Source: Geranomyces variabilis (taxonomy: Eukaryota; Chytridiomycota; Chytridiomycetes; Spizellomycetales; Powellomycetaceae). From it: 64,000 nucleotides of DNA. The stretch spans positions 531,028 to 595,027 of the forward strand of contig JADGJP010000012.1 of the NCBI GenBank assembly GCA_027603065.1. Reading direction: 5' to 3'. The position numbers and the translations under genes are program-made. Numbering within the stretch: position 1 is the stretch's first letter; each line of letters starts with the position of its first letter. Positions 35,193-45,350 of this stretch are shown here, piece by piece. Below the pieces are notes generated by a model. That model was not told the origin of the DNA. It saw nothing but the letters and a program-made list of their open reading frames with translations, and did no database searches.

Positions 35193-37829
35193 TGCTGATT
35201 GTTATGAGCGGAGTTTGAAGCAAACAAGGAAGGGGAGGAAGGAGGAAGGGAGGAGAGATAGGAGGCAGACGAGTGCGAGCACGCGCGGAGTGGTGAAGGC
35301 GGGGGACGGGGGGAGGGTGGAGAGCAAGGGATGGCAATCGAGGCGCACGCCTTTTGTACAGCGTGTACACCACACATGAGAGAGAGTGAGGCGCCTCCCT
35401 CCCTCCCGCGGTGCGCTCGCCTTGGAGGCAAGCCTGTCGGACGAGAAAGGTTCCCATGCGCGCGCGGAGGGAGACAGCGCACGAGAGGCTGAGGAGACAG
35501 AAAGGCATCTGTGTGGGTCTCGGTGGAGTTTTTGCCTTCCACGAAGGCGACGCGGAATCAAAAGGTTCAAAACGTGAGACGGTGCGCATGCAGTTCCCCG
35601 TTTTGGACAGATTGCGAGACAAGGTAGTAGCGATCGCAGCGGTGTAGCCCCAAGGCGACCAAGACGCAGCAAGACGTCGCAACTTTTTGTGTGTGCAACA
35701 AGTGCAATTTGCAGCTGCAAACGCCAATTTGAGCACAAAATGGTTGGTGGCCGCAACGGGCGCTCAAGTTCAACCCCGTCTAGCAGTCAGTCTGTCCCCC
35801 CCGCCCCCCAACCGCCCTCCGCTTCGCTACACCCACAATCCCTCACTCCCTCTCTCCCTCTCTCCCTCACCTCCCCCCTCCCCTCGGCGCCGGGGAAGCG
35901 CCAAAAGGTCTGGGCGCTTGGCTCGTTCGGTTTCCGTCTTTTTTGACTCCTTTGCGCCCGCCAGATTCGGTGGCGCTTTCCCGCCCCCGACTGCTTCCCA
36001 CGAACGAACGCCCGGTAACAGTCCGACTCGGCAAGCCTTTTTGTTTTTGCTGTGCTCTGTCTGCGACTCTGCGTGCGTGCAGTCACTGCCAGTGCACTCC
36101 AGAGTCCATACAGTATCCTGTCCAGCAAGCCGCGGGGGCGCTGAGCCGCCTGGCCAACCTCGCGACTATTGTCTCGCACTCTGTCTTTTCCTTTTCTTTC
36201 CTTTCTCGCTAGCTCCGGCAACGTCGTGCGTAGGGAAGGGAGGCAAGTGCGTAGTAATGGGAAGAATCCTTGTGTGCTCTCTAGCTAGATTCGTGCGAGA
36301 TGGGATGATGGATGGACTTGTGTGTCTCTCCGGATCCGTCGGACAGACAAAAAGAAAACCCCCAGCGAAAGGCCAAGAAAAGCGCCCGCTTTGGGAGTTT
36401 TTCGCTCCATTTCGTGAGTTTGTTTGCCCACCCACATATGGGGCGCCCGGTGGGGAAACCTTTTAGGCTCCGGTGGTAAACCTTCAGGCGCCGGTCACGG
36501 CGCTGTTTCTTTTCCTTTTCGCTCCTCATCCCTTACCCAAAGCGGAAATGCGACAAACGGGGGATTGCAAATGCAAAGCGAAGCAAACTTTAGAAAAAAA
36601 AACAAACCGCGAGGCTCGACCGTTGCCCATTTGACAACCACGACAGGAAACGTCTAGAAACAAGGCAAACGCTGTCAGGACATTCATTCACCGCCAGCGA
36701 GGAAAAAACAGCGGAGTTTGAAAAAAAGAGGCCTATGTTTTCTCGACAGCGAGCGGAAAAGCGACGGAACGAACCGCGACGGCTTTGAGGCTTGCCCAAG
36801 GCGGGCGGGAGCGGGGATGTGGATTTTTCAAAAGGGGGAGGCATTGCTTCATCCAGGCCTGGCTCCCCTCCTTCCGGCCACCACCAGCTCTGCATTGATG
36901 CGCATCACTGATCTGATTCTGATCCCCGGCGGGACCCCCCTCCGTCGTGCGGTTCTCGCCTCGCCACGGCGCCGTCCGGCGGGGCGGCATGGCTTGCCGA
37001 GTTTTCTTCGCTGAGTTTCCTCGTTTTTTTTTTTTGTATTTTTATTCCCACCGCTTCCGCCTCGAAAGACCCTTGGCTGCTTGGCAGTGCCAATCTCAAT
37101 CTCGGTCCACCGGTGGGCCCCGTAAAACCCCGATTGATTCGCCACTATCTCATCGGAGGAGCAATTGCCAGTGGTAGCAAGTTGGTGGTGCGCTAAACCT
37201 CTTGGCACACAACAAAAAAAAAAATGAAAAAAGTTCATCACACCCCCATATCCTCCACGGTTAAAAACCCCTCTCTGCAAACTCAGCCATGTCAGTGGAG
37301 TCTCTGCGAGTTGGTCTAAAAAGGAAAAAATCGCTGTCCAGAAGCGGATAACCAGTCAATTTTTTATGCAAGATTCATGGAGGAGTTTTTGTATACACTG
37401 GTTGATCGCCTTTGCAACGTGCTGCAAAAAACGCTTTTCGGGAGACAGCCGCGCTTCCCTCCATCCCGACAAGCCTTTTTTCGTCATAGTCCTCCTGGCT
37501 TGGCAAGCCGGCTGGATGGGGGATAATGCGCACCCACCACAAAAAATGGTTGCCTAGTCAGAATTGTCATTCAACGGCGGCGTGCATGTGTGGCAGCCAG
37601 TGGACAAAAGTCGGACACCCCCTATATATAGCCTGTATTCAAAAGTGGAAGGAAGTGAGTGAGTGCACTGCGCGGGCGGCTGTGAGCGGGACTGTATATA
37701 GAGGGTCTCCGACTTTGGTCCACTGGCTGTATGCGATAACATTATCTATTGGTATCATATTTGTCTCACTGCTCCCAATTAATGCTATATACGATGTCCC
37801 GTCGGAGTTCGTGGCGAAAGACGGGGTGT
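35193..37829. other. Long intergenic region
   Basis: About 2.6 kb. The first part upstream of the zinc-finger gene is CT/GA-rich and is probably its promoter. A 259-codon plus-strand frame (35687-36466) is Pro/Ser/Cys-rich and looks like non-coding C-rich sequence. A strong inverted repeat lies at 37594-37729. Nothing else recognised. Confidence 0.5.
37594..37729. repeat. Imperfect inverted repeat, 136 bases (MITE-like or hairpin)
   Basis: Left arm 37594-37631 and right arm 37692-37729 are near-perfect reverse complements (both start CAGCCAGTGGAC when read inward, share AAAGTCGGA, and end in CTATATA), with about four mismatches and one small length difference over 37 bases. The 60-base spacer is not repeated. 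It lies just downstream of the DUF4436 gene stop. No transposase and no clear target-site duplication are visible. Confidence 0.75.
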
Positions 37830-38903
37830 TTAAGGGACCTCTTTGCGCTCATGCTCCGGCGGTGGCGGGAGCTGGGGCAGCCGGTTGATACGCCAGAGAT
37901 AATGGCCCACCGCAATAATGCAACACAAGGCGAGAAGACACATATTCCACATATAACCGAAAGTATCGGCAATGCAGCCAGTGGGCGGGATTCCCGGCTG
38001 CACCGAGCGGAGTGCATTCAAGCCAAACATCAGCGTCGCGCCCAGTGCAGCGACAGTTAGGTCAACTTTGCGGTCCGTGGCGACAACGCGTATGCCAACA
38101 ACGAAATACGTCAAAGAGAGCAGCCACATGAGCGCAATGATGCCAAACGAGAGGATCTTGGTCGTTGCGTTGCGCTTGGCGACCATTTCGAAATTCCAAG
38201 CGGGTTGCGCGGCGCCTGCTGCACCGACGGCCGCGGCGTTGGCGGAATCCGACGCGTCGCGGACAAAGTTCCACCCTTGCTGCCAAGAGTTGTCGACGAC
38301 AGTGACGGGTAGCATCGTAGTGCGGTTTGTGATGGGGTCCATGTACGTCGCAGTTATATAATCCTCCAGGAACTGGTCGTCCAGCGGGTACCGGTCGGCG
38401 TCTCCAATTACCAGACTTTGCTCCTGACGCAAAGCTCGTTCGCCGGCTTTGAACGTAAACGTTTTGTAAGCGGTAGTGACGGTGAATGCCGAAAGCGCGG
38501 GCAAGCTGCCCAACGACTGCGCCCAGTCGTTGAAATCGGTTCCGTTGAACGGCGACAGGGTGCCGACGGGATAAAACTCGATGAATATCCGCGCCGTCTT
38601 ATCGGCAATCGGATCCACCTTGCCGACCGTGTAGATGAGGTTTACCGCGGCCTGGCCCGGCTGCAGCGTCCCGGGAATAGGCTGCGGCGGCGTGCCGTCG
38701 TTTAGCGTGAGGACCAGGTCCGGCCGGCTGAGACGCACAAAGGCGTCAACTTCCTTTTCGTCGTGCCGGTTGTTGGAGCGCTTGAGGTTTGTGACGCCCA
38801 GCCCGAGGACGAGGGCGATGAGCCCGGCTATGCACAGGAAGGCGAGCCCGAGGCGGACCCTGTCCCGCTTGCGAGCGGGAAGACGAAATGCGGGACGAAA
38901 CAT
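37830..38903 (-). CDS. DUF4436 family membrane protein
   Basis: A single-exon frame of 357 residues from ATG 38903. One transmembrane helix near the N-terminus (LGLAFLCIAGLIALVLGLGV) is followed by a roughly 180-residue extra-membrane domain with N-glycosylation sequons (NGT, NRT, NAT). The C-terminal third has three hydrophobic segments (ILSFGIIALMWLLSLTYFVVG; the segment around LTVAALGATLMFGLNALR; MWNMCLLALCCIIAVGHYLW). The pattern NALRSVQPGIPPTGCIAD ... WNMCLLAL is typical of DUF4436 proteins, found in fungi and actinobacteria. The function of the family is unknown. A basic, Pro-rich cytoplasmic tail ends the protein. Confidence 0.8.
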   Translation of the reverse strand: MFRPAFRLPARKRDRVRLGLAFLCIAGLIALVLGLGVTNLKRSNNRHDEKEVDAFVRLSRPDLVLTLNDGTPPQPIPGTLQPGQAAVNLIYTVGKVDPIADKTARIFIEFYPVGTLSPFNGTDFNDWAQSLGSLPALSAFTVTTAYKTFTFKAGERALRQEQSLVIGDADRYPLDDQFLEDYITATYMDPITNRTTMLPVTVVDNSWQQGWNFVRDASDSANAAAVGAAGAAQPAWNFEMVAKRNATTKILSFGIIALMWLLSLTYFVVGIRVVATDRKVDLTVAALGATLMFGLNALRSVQPGIPPTGCIADTFGYMWNMCLLALCCIIAVGHYLWRINRLPQLPPPPEHERKEVP

Positions 38904-39271
38904 AGGATTGTTGGGCGGGGTGATTTACGTCGCTGTGAAATGGCTCAAGCGGGTACCACGACCTTCCACCTACGAGTGCGAGAACGAGAAGGACGAGGAC
39001 GGTGGGTGGGCGGACATATCTATAGGGGAAACAGAAAAGCTTGTCGGCATGGCTGAGTTGGGGAGCGAGACTGAGCCAAAATCCATCATTGTGGAACACA
39101 ACGCAACAGACCCGCACTGTGACTGTCCCCCAGATCCCCAGCCTACTGTACGTCCTGCAAAGCAGAAAAGGGCAAGGCGCGGCTAGAGCATCAAGCAGGG
39201 CGGCCCAAAGCTTAGCGCTTTTTAATCTCCTTCACGCTGGCTCGCTTCGCACGTGCACTCTTGTTCTTAGC
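38904..39271. other. Short gap with an unexplained plus-strand open frame
   Basis: A plus-strand frame ending at 39186 is rich in Glu, Asp and Lys (ADISIGETEKLVGMAELGSE) and looks coding. Its only internal ATG is at 39049, giving 45 residues; upstream it would overlap the DUF4436 start on the other strand. It might be an exon of an unseen gene, or chance. Confidence 0.25.
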
Positions 39272-39915
39272 TTACCGTCGACGAGATAGATAAGAGGACA
39301 AAAAGGGATGCAGGCGTCCACCGGCGGCTATGCGCAGGTGCGTCGATCGCGGCCGACGGATACGGCAAGCAGCGTGAGTTGATCGTAAAGTCGGCAAAAA
39401 TTTGAGACCCATATATGTCTCGATGGCAGTCGTATCCAGGTCGGATTCATCGCGGCGGCCGTAGTAGCGGCCAAGACGGTCGCAAAAGCCGTTTTGAGGA
39501 GCATTGATTAGGTTCTTAAAGCCAAAAAACGAGGATGGCACGCTTATTATGGGACGTGTTATGGGAAGGGATCCTGAGCAGGCGGCGGCCTCACCATTAA
39601 AAACGTTTTTCAGAAACCGGCTGTAGAGAAGCGCATCCTATGGCTTTGTCTCCCGATGAGTCAAACGGCGCACATATACATAGAGACGGTGCGCAGATCC
39701 CCGCATTAATCACTCCCATGTCATAACGCATAACGATCGAAATGTACTGTCTGGTGCGGGCGTTCCTCATGTGCATCGTTCCGCTGTTCGCCAGTGGATG
39801 TGTTGTACGGCGGGCTGACTAAAATATTTTCTTTGTCACCTTTTGTCACCTCGGCGATCTCCTGCTTTTTTGACAGCTCGGTGACGGCGCTGACTGCGCT
39901 ATTTCGCTTTCGCAT
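39272..39915 (-). CDS. Unrecognised two-exon gene, about 177 residues
   Basis: Exon 1 (39915-39748) starts MRKRNSAVSAVTELSKKQ and ends at donor GTACAT; exon 2 (39637-39272) begins after CCATAG and continues in the same phase as DALLYSRFLKNVFNGEAAAC, then FFGFKNLINAPQNGF and DRLGRYYGRRDESDLDTTA. Both exons have balanced protein-like composition, and the frame stays open although neither exon alone is long. The last 40 residues are Arg/Ser/Thr-rich and may be out-of-frame sequence after an unseen splice; a donor-like CGACGGTAAGC lies at the very end. I do not recognise a family. Confidence 0.4.
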
Positions 39916-40661
39916 ATTCTTTCAAGAATCGTTCTTTAAAGTAAGTCAATAGCTAAGGATAGCAATGGGATATTGTCATAAGGCTTGTCAGCCTTATGCC
40001 GATGAAGTAACCAGCTCCTGCCACCCTATGCTGGTTTGCGCCTGACAAAACAAAAAAAAGGGCATAAAACAAGCTTTGTGAAGCAAAACCAGGCCGATTT
40101 TGCGAGATAGAGCTGGGCACATGACCATTACGCAACGGTACACCGGAGGGTCCGCCCAGAGGCAGCAACAATCCCTCGCCCTCAGTGTCGCCAGCCCCGG
40201 GTCGGCTACCATCAAATATAAAAAAAGCTGCAGGGCGCCCATCTTCAAGTCATATTTAAGACCTGACCCGCCCAGTCTCACGCTCAAACTCGTGCATGGA
40301 AAAGATGCGAATCTGTAACAAGCCGAGTAGCATGTCCCTCGCGCCGTCAGGTTGGCTTGCAGACGACCCCCTTTTCTAAAGCAATCGCGCAGTCAACGTC
40401 AAGTCGCGTACAGCTTGCGTCAGCCGGCAAGAAGACGCAGGTCGTACAGTCTATCCATCGGCTTCGAGCTTCATGGAAGTGACCATGATGGTATCCTTGT
40501 TACGTTAGAGGGTTCCCGCAAACGGACGCATTTACGCGCACTTACAGGAACCGCGCAAACTGCAAGAAGTTGCCGCACGCCGGCGTTAACCTCCTTGCCA
40601 CGTTTATGCTGCTTAGACTTGCCAATAACAACCTAGCGTCTTCCTTGCACCATGCAGGAAT

Positions 40662-40790
40662 GTTGCTGTGCGAGGGCGGGTGTTGCGATACCTGAACGCC
40701 GACCCTGAGGAATATGCAGTGGTTTTCACAAGTGGCGCTACAAGGTTGTGGACTGCGAGTCATCCAATCTCGGATGAAAGAGGCTCGTGA
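40662..40790 (+). pseudogene. Relic of a class-V aminotransferase (Moco sulfurase-like)
   Basis: One short frame reads RVLRYLNADPEEYAVVFTSG followed by ATRLW. The NADPxxYxVVFTSGAT pattern is the segment near the PLP pocket in molybdenum-cofactor sulfurase and NifS-type enzymes. The frame stops at 40788, and the conserved continuation after GAT (the lysine and substrate loop) is missing. A splice-like GCAG precedes the frame, but no other exon of such a gene is recognisable nearby. I read it as a gene fragment, not a working gene. Confidence 0.5.
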
Positions 40791-40974
40791 CGCCGGACGT
40801 TTTGCAGGGATGGACGCTCTTCGTCGGCGCCCGTGGCTCAGCACACCGGAGTGGCGCGAAGATTCTAGCTCTTGGCCAGCCTCTCCTCATCCGCGGCGAG
40901 GGAGGATAAGAAACCTAGCTCTCTAGGACGACATGTTTCTCTTTGCACTTGCGTCAATGTTGTGCTGAGAATGT

Positions 40975-40980
40975 CACGTG
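40975..40980. promoter_or_regulatory. CACGTG site next to tRNA-Glu
   Basis: GTCACGTGTC lies eight bases before the tRNA 5' end. Function here is uncertain, since tRNA genes use internal promoters. Confidence 0.25.
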
Positions 40981-40987
40981 TCATCAA

Positions 40988-41059
40988 TTCTTCGTGGTCC
41001 AGTGGTTAGGATTTCACACTCTCACTGTGAAGGCCAGGGTTCGATTCCCTGCGAGGAAG
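40988..41059 (+). tRNA. tRNA-Glu (anticodon CTC)
   Basis: A complete cloverleaf: acceptor TTCTTCG pairs with CGAGGAA (one G-T), D arm GTCCAGTGGTTAGGAT, anticodon stem TCACA/TGTGA around loop CTCTCAC (anticodon CTC), and T arm CAGGG/CCCTG around TTCGATT. It is 72 bases without an intron, and A and B boxes are intact. Confidence 0.95.
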
Positions 41060-41302
41060 TAACTATATGTGGCATTGCTGTCTTTTTACGTCGAACCGGT
41101 TTGAATGCCGAGGCGTTGGACTGTCAGGAGCCGTCGTCGCAAAAGCTTTCATGTTTTGGCTTCGAAGAACAAATGCCTCATCCCGCCGCCTTGGACTGTT
41201 AGCCGTGGAGCTCGCATCAGCTCCTGACGTCCACGGACGTTTGGGATCCGAACAACTTGTTCTTGGGGCGATCCCATTATCGAGCCTTCTTGGTGTGGTC
41301 AA

Positions 41303-41923
41303 ATGCTGCCAATTTGTTACTGCCACAGCGAGCTGATTGACGCCTTACTAGCCAAAGCTACCCCGCCATCCCGCTCAAGAAAGGGGACTATTAGGCCCAT
41401 CCGCGCCCGCAACGTTCAGAAAGGAAAACCCTTCAGAGATCTGCGCAAGAGAGGCCATAAGATATCTTCGGTCTTCTCGTACACCGCCGTCATCGGCCTC
41501 AACAAGGCTGTCGCTCTAACCGCGAATTCCTTTCCGCCGGCTAAAAGAAACCTCCAGCACGAGCCAGCGAACATTGGCGAGATGAACGACATTGTCACGC
41601 CGGCAGGACGCCTGGTCGTTTTGGCTGAAAACTTAACGTCTTTGGAGGACTTTGATGGCGTTTACGCAGCTACGCAAGCCAGAAGGTGGGAAGGTAAAGT
41701 GGAAAAAGTGATTTTCGTCGCGGCAGGAAGCGCTCCTCCACTACCTGGCATCGATACAGTGGAGATTTTTGCCACGATAAGTGAGGATCGACGGGAATTT
41801 TTAGTGTGGTTCGTTGGTAGCGACGAGAGGGGAGAGATCTGGCAGGATGAAGTGCCAATCATGACCTCCGTGTTGCTGGGTCAGAGGGCGGTGGATGCAA
41901 TCGTCGAGGTCGTGAAGTCGTAG
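41303..41923 (+). CDS. Unrecognised ORF of 206 residues
   Basis: A single open frame from ATG 41303. The last 110 residues, from an internal Met at 41582 (MNDIVTPAGRLVVLAENLTS), have a strongly coding look: alternating hydrophobic strands (VEKVIFVAAG, TVEIFATISED, EFLVWFVGSD) and no low complexity. The first 90 residues are Arg/Lys-rich and less convincing, so the true start may be 41582 or there may be upstream splicing. The strand pattern suggests a small alpha/beta fold. I do not recognise a family. It ends about 590 bases before the arrestin-like gene on the same strand. Confidence 0.5.
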   Translation: MLPICYCHSELIDALLAKATPPSRSRKGTIRPIRARNVQKGKPFRDLRKRGHKISSVFSYTAVIGLNKAVALTANSFPPAKRNLQHEPANIGEMNDIVTPAGRLVVLAENLTSLEDFDGVYAATQARRWEGKVEKVIFVAAGSAPPLPGIDTVEIFATISEDRREFLVWFVGSDERGEIWQDEVPIMTSVLLGQRAVDAIVEVVKS

Positions 41924-42508
41924 ACGATTTAAATAGGCCTTCTGCAATAGACTGATACGTTGAAAATCGGTTTTGTGTGGCCGAAGCGAGGAACTTCAAC
42001 GCCTAAGGAAGAGAGACGTGTTGCGGCTGTCCGAGTGCTCACGTGATTCGATCGCTTACTCCAGCGAAAACTCCGACGTTGGACGCTTTCATTTTTTGAC
42101 AGCATATTCCTTCCTCGACTATTTACGCGAAGTCCGGCGGCCATGGGGAAATTGTTAAATATAGTCCGAGGTTTGATCGGCGCCAATGACGTCGACTGTG
42201 GATTGGAGAAGGTATATTTCTTGTGGGCCCTCGTCGGGCCTGAAATAGACCTAGGCTTTTAGCGTTACGCTTGTGTTATTAACGCGTTGCCCGACTATCC
42301 CCCATGTCTCAATCGCATCGTCATACTGGCTGCTACTCCATCAAGCTCGTTGCTGAAATCTCGCCCCGCTTCCCACTGGCAGCAACTTAAATACAATCGT
42401 TGCCCACGCTGAATCATTGTTTTGCGCGAAAAAAGAAGACAACTCACTTGTCGAAAAAAATCTTAACATTAGTCGTAAAAACACACCTCCCAATCCGGTA
42501 CGCTATAA
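41924..42508. other. Intergenic upstream of the arrestin-like gene
   Basis: Probably promoter sequence. A CTCACGTGAT element lies at 42039-42048 and a CTATAAAT sequence directly abuts the arrestin-like start codon. No gene seen. Confidence 0.4.
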
Positions 42509-45054
42509 ATGGCAACGACCTGGCACGCCAACCCGCTCTCTGCCTGCCGGCCGGGCACGCAGGTATCCGGCGGCAACGTCGTGCAACGTAAAGAGTTCAA
42601 GGTGCCGCAGACGGGACGGTGCGCCGCTGGTGGAATCAATCTCGACTTGCAGCTAGATCGAACATTCTTTATTGCACGGGCAAATGTCGCGGGGAGGATT
42701 GCAGTCACAGTAGCGAAAAACCGACATGTCAAAGTTGGAACCATTGCAGTGCACATAATTGGATTTGGTGAGTTAGCAAAAAATAAAAAATCTGGAGCTG
42801 TCGAGCTGTCGATTTTTCTTTCCATTGCGGCTGCGGTTCGCTAAATGAGCGTACGCGCCGCTCCCTTTTTGATTAATTTAGAGGAAACGGTTGCTCCCTC
42901 ATCAACACGCAAAATCTTTCTGCAGCACACGCTGCATGTTCAAGACGCTGGAGAGCACGCTGTCGCGCCGACCGATGCTGTCGTTCCTGGGCCACCCGAT
43001 GAGCACGGCATGTGGCTCGCGCGAAAAGGTCGTCACGTCGTGCCGTTTTCGATTCCTTTGGAAGGAATTGTCAAGACAGCGGGGTTGGTCGAAACGCATG
43101 CGGCAGGCGATGCTCCCCGCAGTGCCGGTGGCGCGGGACCGCTGCCGAGCTCTTTTTCCGAAAAAAAGATTGGCGGTATTCGTTACGTTGTTTGTTGGTG
43201 AGCCAGAGCCGTTTTTACCGCAATTACCAGTTATATTTTAGCTAAAGCTTCTCTTTGCCGTATGTTACAGCACTCTCGAGTTAAAACATATTTCGCAGAC
43301 AGCGCCGCTTCCACCGCTCACAACGGTCACGCCCTTCACCGTCCTCGAGTCTCTCCCTACCCCACGGGCCGAGACGTTTGTATTCTGCTTTCCGCAAGCA
43401 GTTGACGCCGGTAGTCCGCTGCACGCTGAAACGACTGGCGTGGTCGCTGGCCGCACGTGGTTTGGCAAAAGTGGAGAGGTGCGCTTGCGTGCGACGGCGC
43501 AAGTTTCTGGTGGAGACGGCGCATGGGTTGCTGGCTCGCCGGGCTTGGTCAGCGTGGAAGTTGAGAACGGGTCTAGACGGAGCGTAAGTAAGATGCTTAG
43601 TCGGCAAGACAGAGCGATTATAATCTGACGGTAGGCCCTGATATCTATTCTCGTTGCCAGGTGGACACGCTGACGCTTTGTCTAATTCGCCGCGTCAAAA
43701 CGTTTGCGGAATCGTCGGCGTCCACCACACCCGCTGCTACACTGCCTATTCCCGGGAGCTCCTCCACGACACTGCATGATACATCAACCCTGCTTCTGCC
43801 CTTGACTTTCTCCCGCAACGCCGTTGCAAAGCGCGTATGGCGCCGGCACGACCCATCTGGCACCAACTCCATTGCTGAGGCGCTAGCGGCGGCTGATGAT
43901 GCCGTGGCCGCTGGGCCTGTGGCTAAATGGAGGGGCGTGGTGAAGGGCGAAAAGCGAGCGTTGGTGGTGCATATTGACGTGCCGGTAAGTAGGCGCCGAA
44001 TTAAGTCCTGGGACATCTCATACTTTTGTTTCGCACACTGATGATATGCAAACAGATTTCAGCGCGGTCAATCCGTTTCGCGACGTTGCTGGACGTTTCC
44101 TACGTCATTCAAATTTCAGTAAAGCCTCGCCGCAGGTAATCAGCACGCCGTTCAATAGCAAGTTCCGGATATTAGAATGCCCAGCGCATGTGACTAACCT
44201 ACGATTTCTTCTTTCAACCCGGCAGCCGACCCATCACAGTGGAAATTCCCGTCACCATTCTCCACCCAGCTTCTCTCTACGTCAATCTCCCGTCTATCAA
44301 CGCCGCCGCGCGTTTCTCACAGGGCCATCTCGGCAAAACCCAGCTCCGCGAGGCCACCAGTACCGAACCCCAATACATCCCACTGTCTGCAAACGTTGCG
44401 GCCGACACCGTTGCCGCCGCCGCGGAACGAAATGTGTCCACGTCTGTCAGCAGCGTCAACGACGACAAGAGCAGTGCCAGCAGCACTGCATCGGACGCCG
44501 ACGCTGCGGCTGCTGATGACCACCCCGCCGCAGCAACATCCGTGGCACCATCAGCACCCGCTATCAAAACGCTCGCCTCGCTGCGCACCGTCAGCGTTAC
44601 CACCACAGCCATGCCCGCCCCAGTTTCATCCCTTTCGGCAGCCGCAACTGCCCCGCCTCTGCAGCGCGGGACACTGCGCGAATCCCTCTACACTGCGCCG
44701 CGGCGGCACCCAACTGCTTCCATGACTAAAGCAGGGATGGCAGCAGCCGTTCCGCCCGAGAACCCACCCTCGCCTGCTGCGACGCGCGCCGCTTCTACAT
44801 CGTCCACGGGATCCGTGCCAGGAGCGGTAGGAGGACAGCAACAAAAACAGCATGCAGAGGCATTTCATTCACATGATACCCAAGGGAACTCTTATTTCCC
44901 CGCGGATGGAACCGCGCAGCGCTTGCAGTATGCTGAGCCTGCCGAATATGCGACAGCGGGGGCCGGGTCGGGCTCGTCGGAGCCAACGCAAGAGGATATT
45001 GCCGCAACAATTGATCGAATGTTTGAGGGATTTCCCGAGTGTGAGGTGCGCTAA
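42509..45054 (+). CDS. Arrestin-domain protein
   Basis: Six exons (42509-42767, 42882-43197, 43271-43583, 43661-43984, 44056-44135, 44226-45054) join in frame to 706 residues. The N-terminal half is a beta-rich arrestin N domain (TFFIARANVAGRIAVTVAKN, HVKVGTIAVHIIGFEE, a region ending GGIRYVVCCTLELKH). The arrestin C domain closes with TLLDVSYVIQISVKP then RPITVEIPVTILHPASLYV, the strand pair that ends most alpha-arrestins. The last 230 residues are Ala/Ser/Thr-rich and disordered, ending EDIAATIDRMFEGFPECEVR. Fungal alpha-arrestins link membrane cargo to Nedd4-type ubiquitin ligases through PPxY motifs; I see no clear PPxY here, so that partner is not shown. The start is fixed by an ATG just after a TATAAAT sequence. 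Confidence 0.78.
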
Positions 45055-45350
45055 AGCTTATGAAAAGGCATATGAAACGTCCGGCGGCGGCCGGAGTATG
45101 TGATGGCTGGTTGCTTGTGTCTGTGAGTTTGCTGGGCATATACTGGCTCTGATTCTTTTGTTGAAGCTGAAAGGGCCATGCCTGATTCGTTTACCCGTGA
45201 TGTGTTATAGACAAAGAAGCCTTTGGAAAGAACAATGTTTAGAAAGAAAATAAATCAAAGTGTGGTATCGTTACTTGTATTTTGTTGTCGACAGCTCGCA
45301 ATCTCTTTCACTAGTGTCCCTCCCCTTTCCTGAAAGCCCAGACAGACACT

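Larger units (their letters stand above)
39916..41302. other. Gene-poor region with relic and tRNA
   Basis: Contains the aminotransferase-V relic at 40662-40790 and tRNA-Glu at 40988-41059. Otherwise only scattered short frames, none convincing. Confidence 0.45.

Noticed and set aside
35687-36466. 259-codon plus-strand frame
   Set aside because: Pro/Ser/Cys-rich translation of C-rich promoter-like DNA with no recognisable domain and no splice context.
38746-39117. Minus-strand frame that could extend the gene at 39272-39915
   Set aside because: A donor and acceptor would keep it open, but it overlaps the first part of the DUF4436 coding exon in another frame, which is unlikely.
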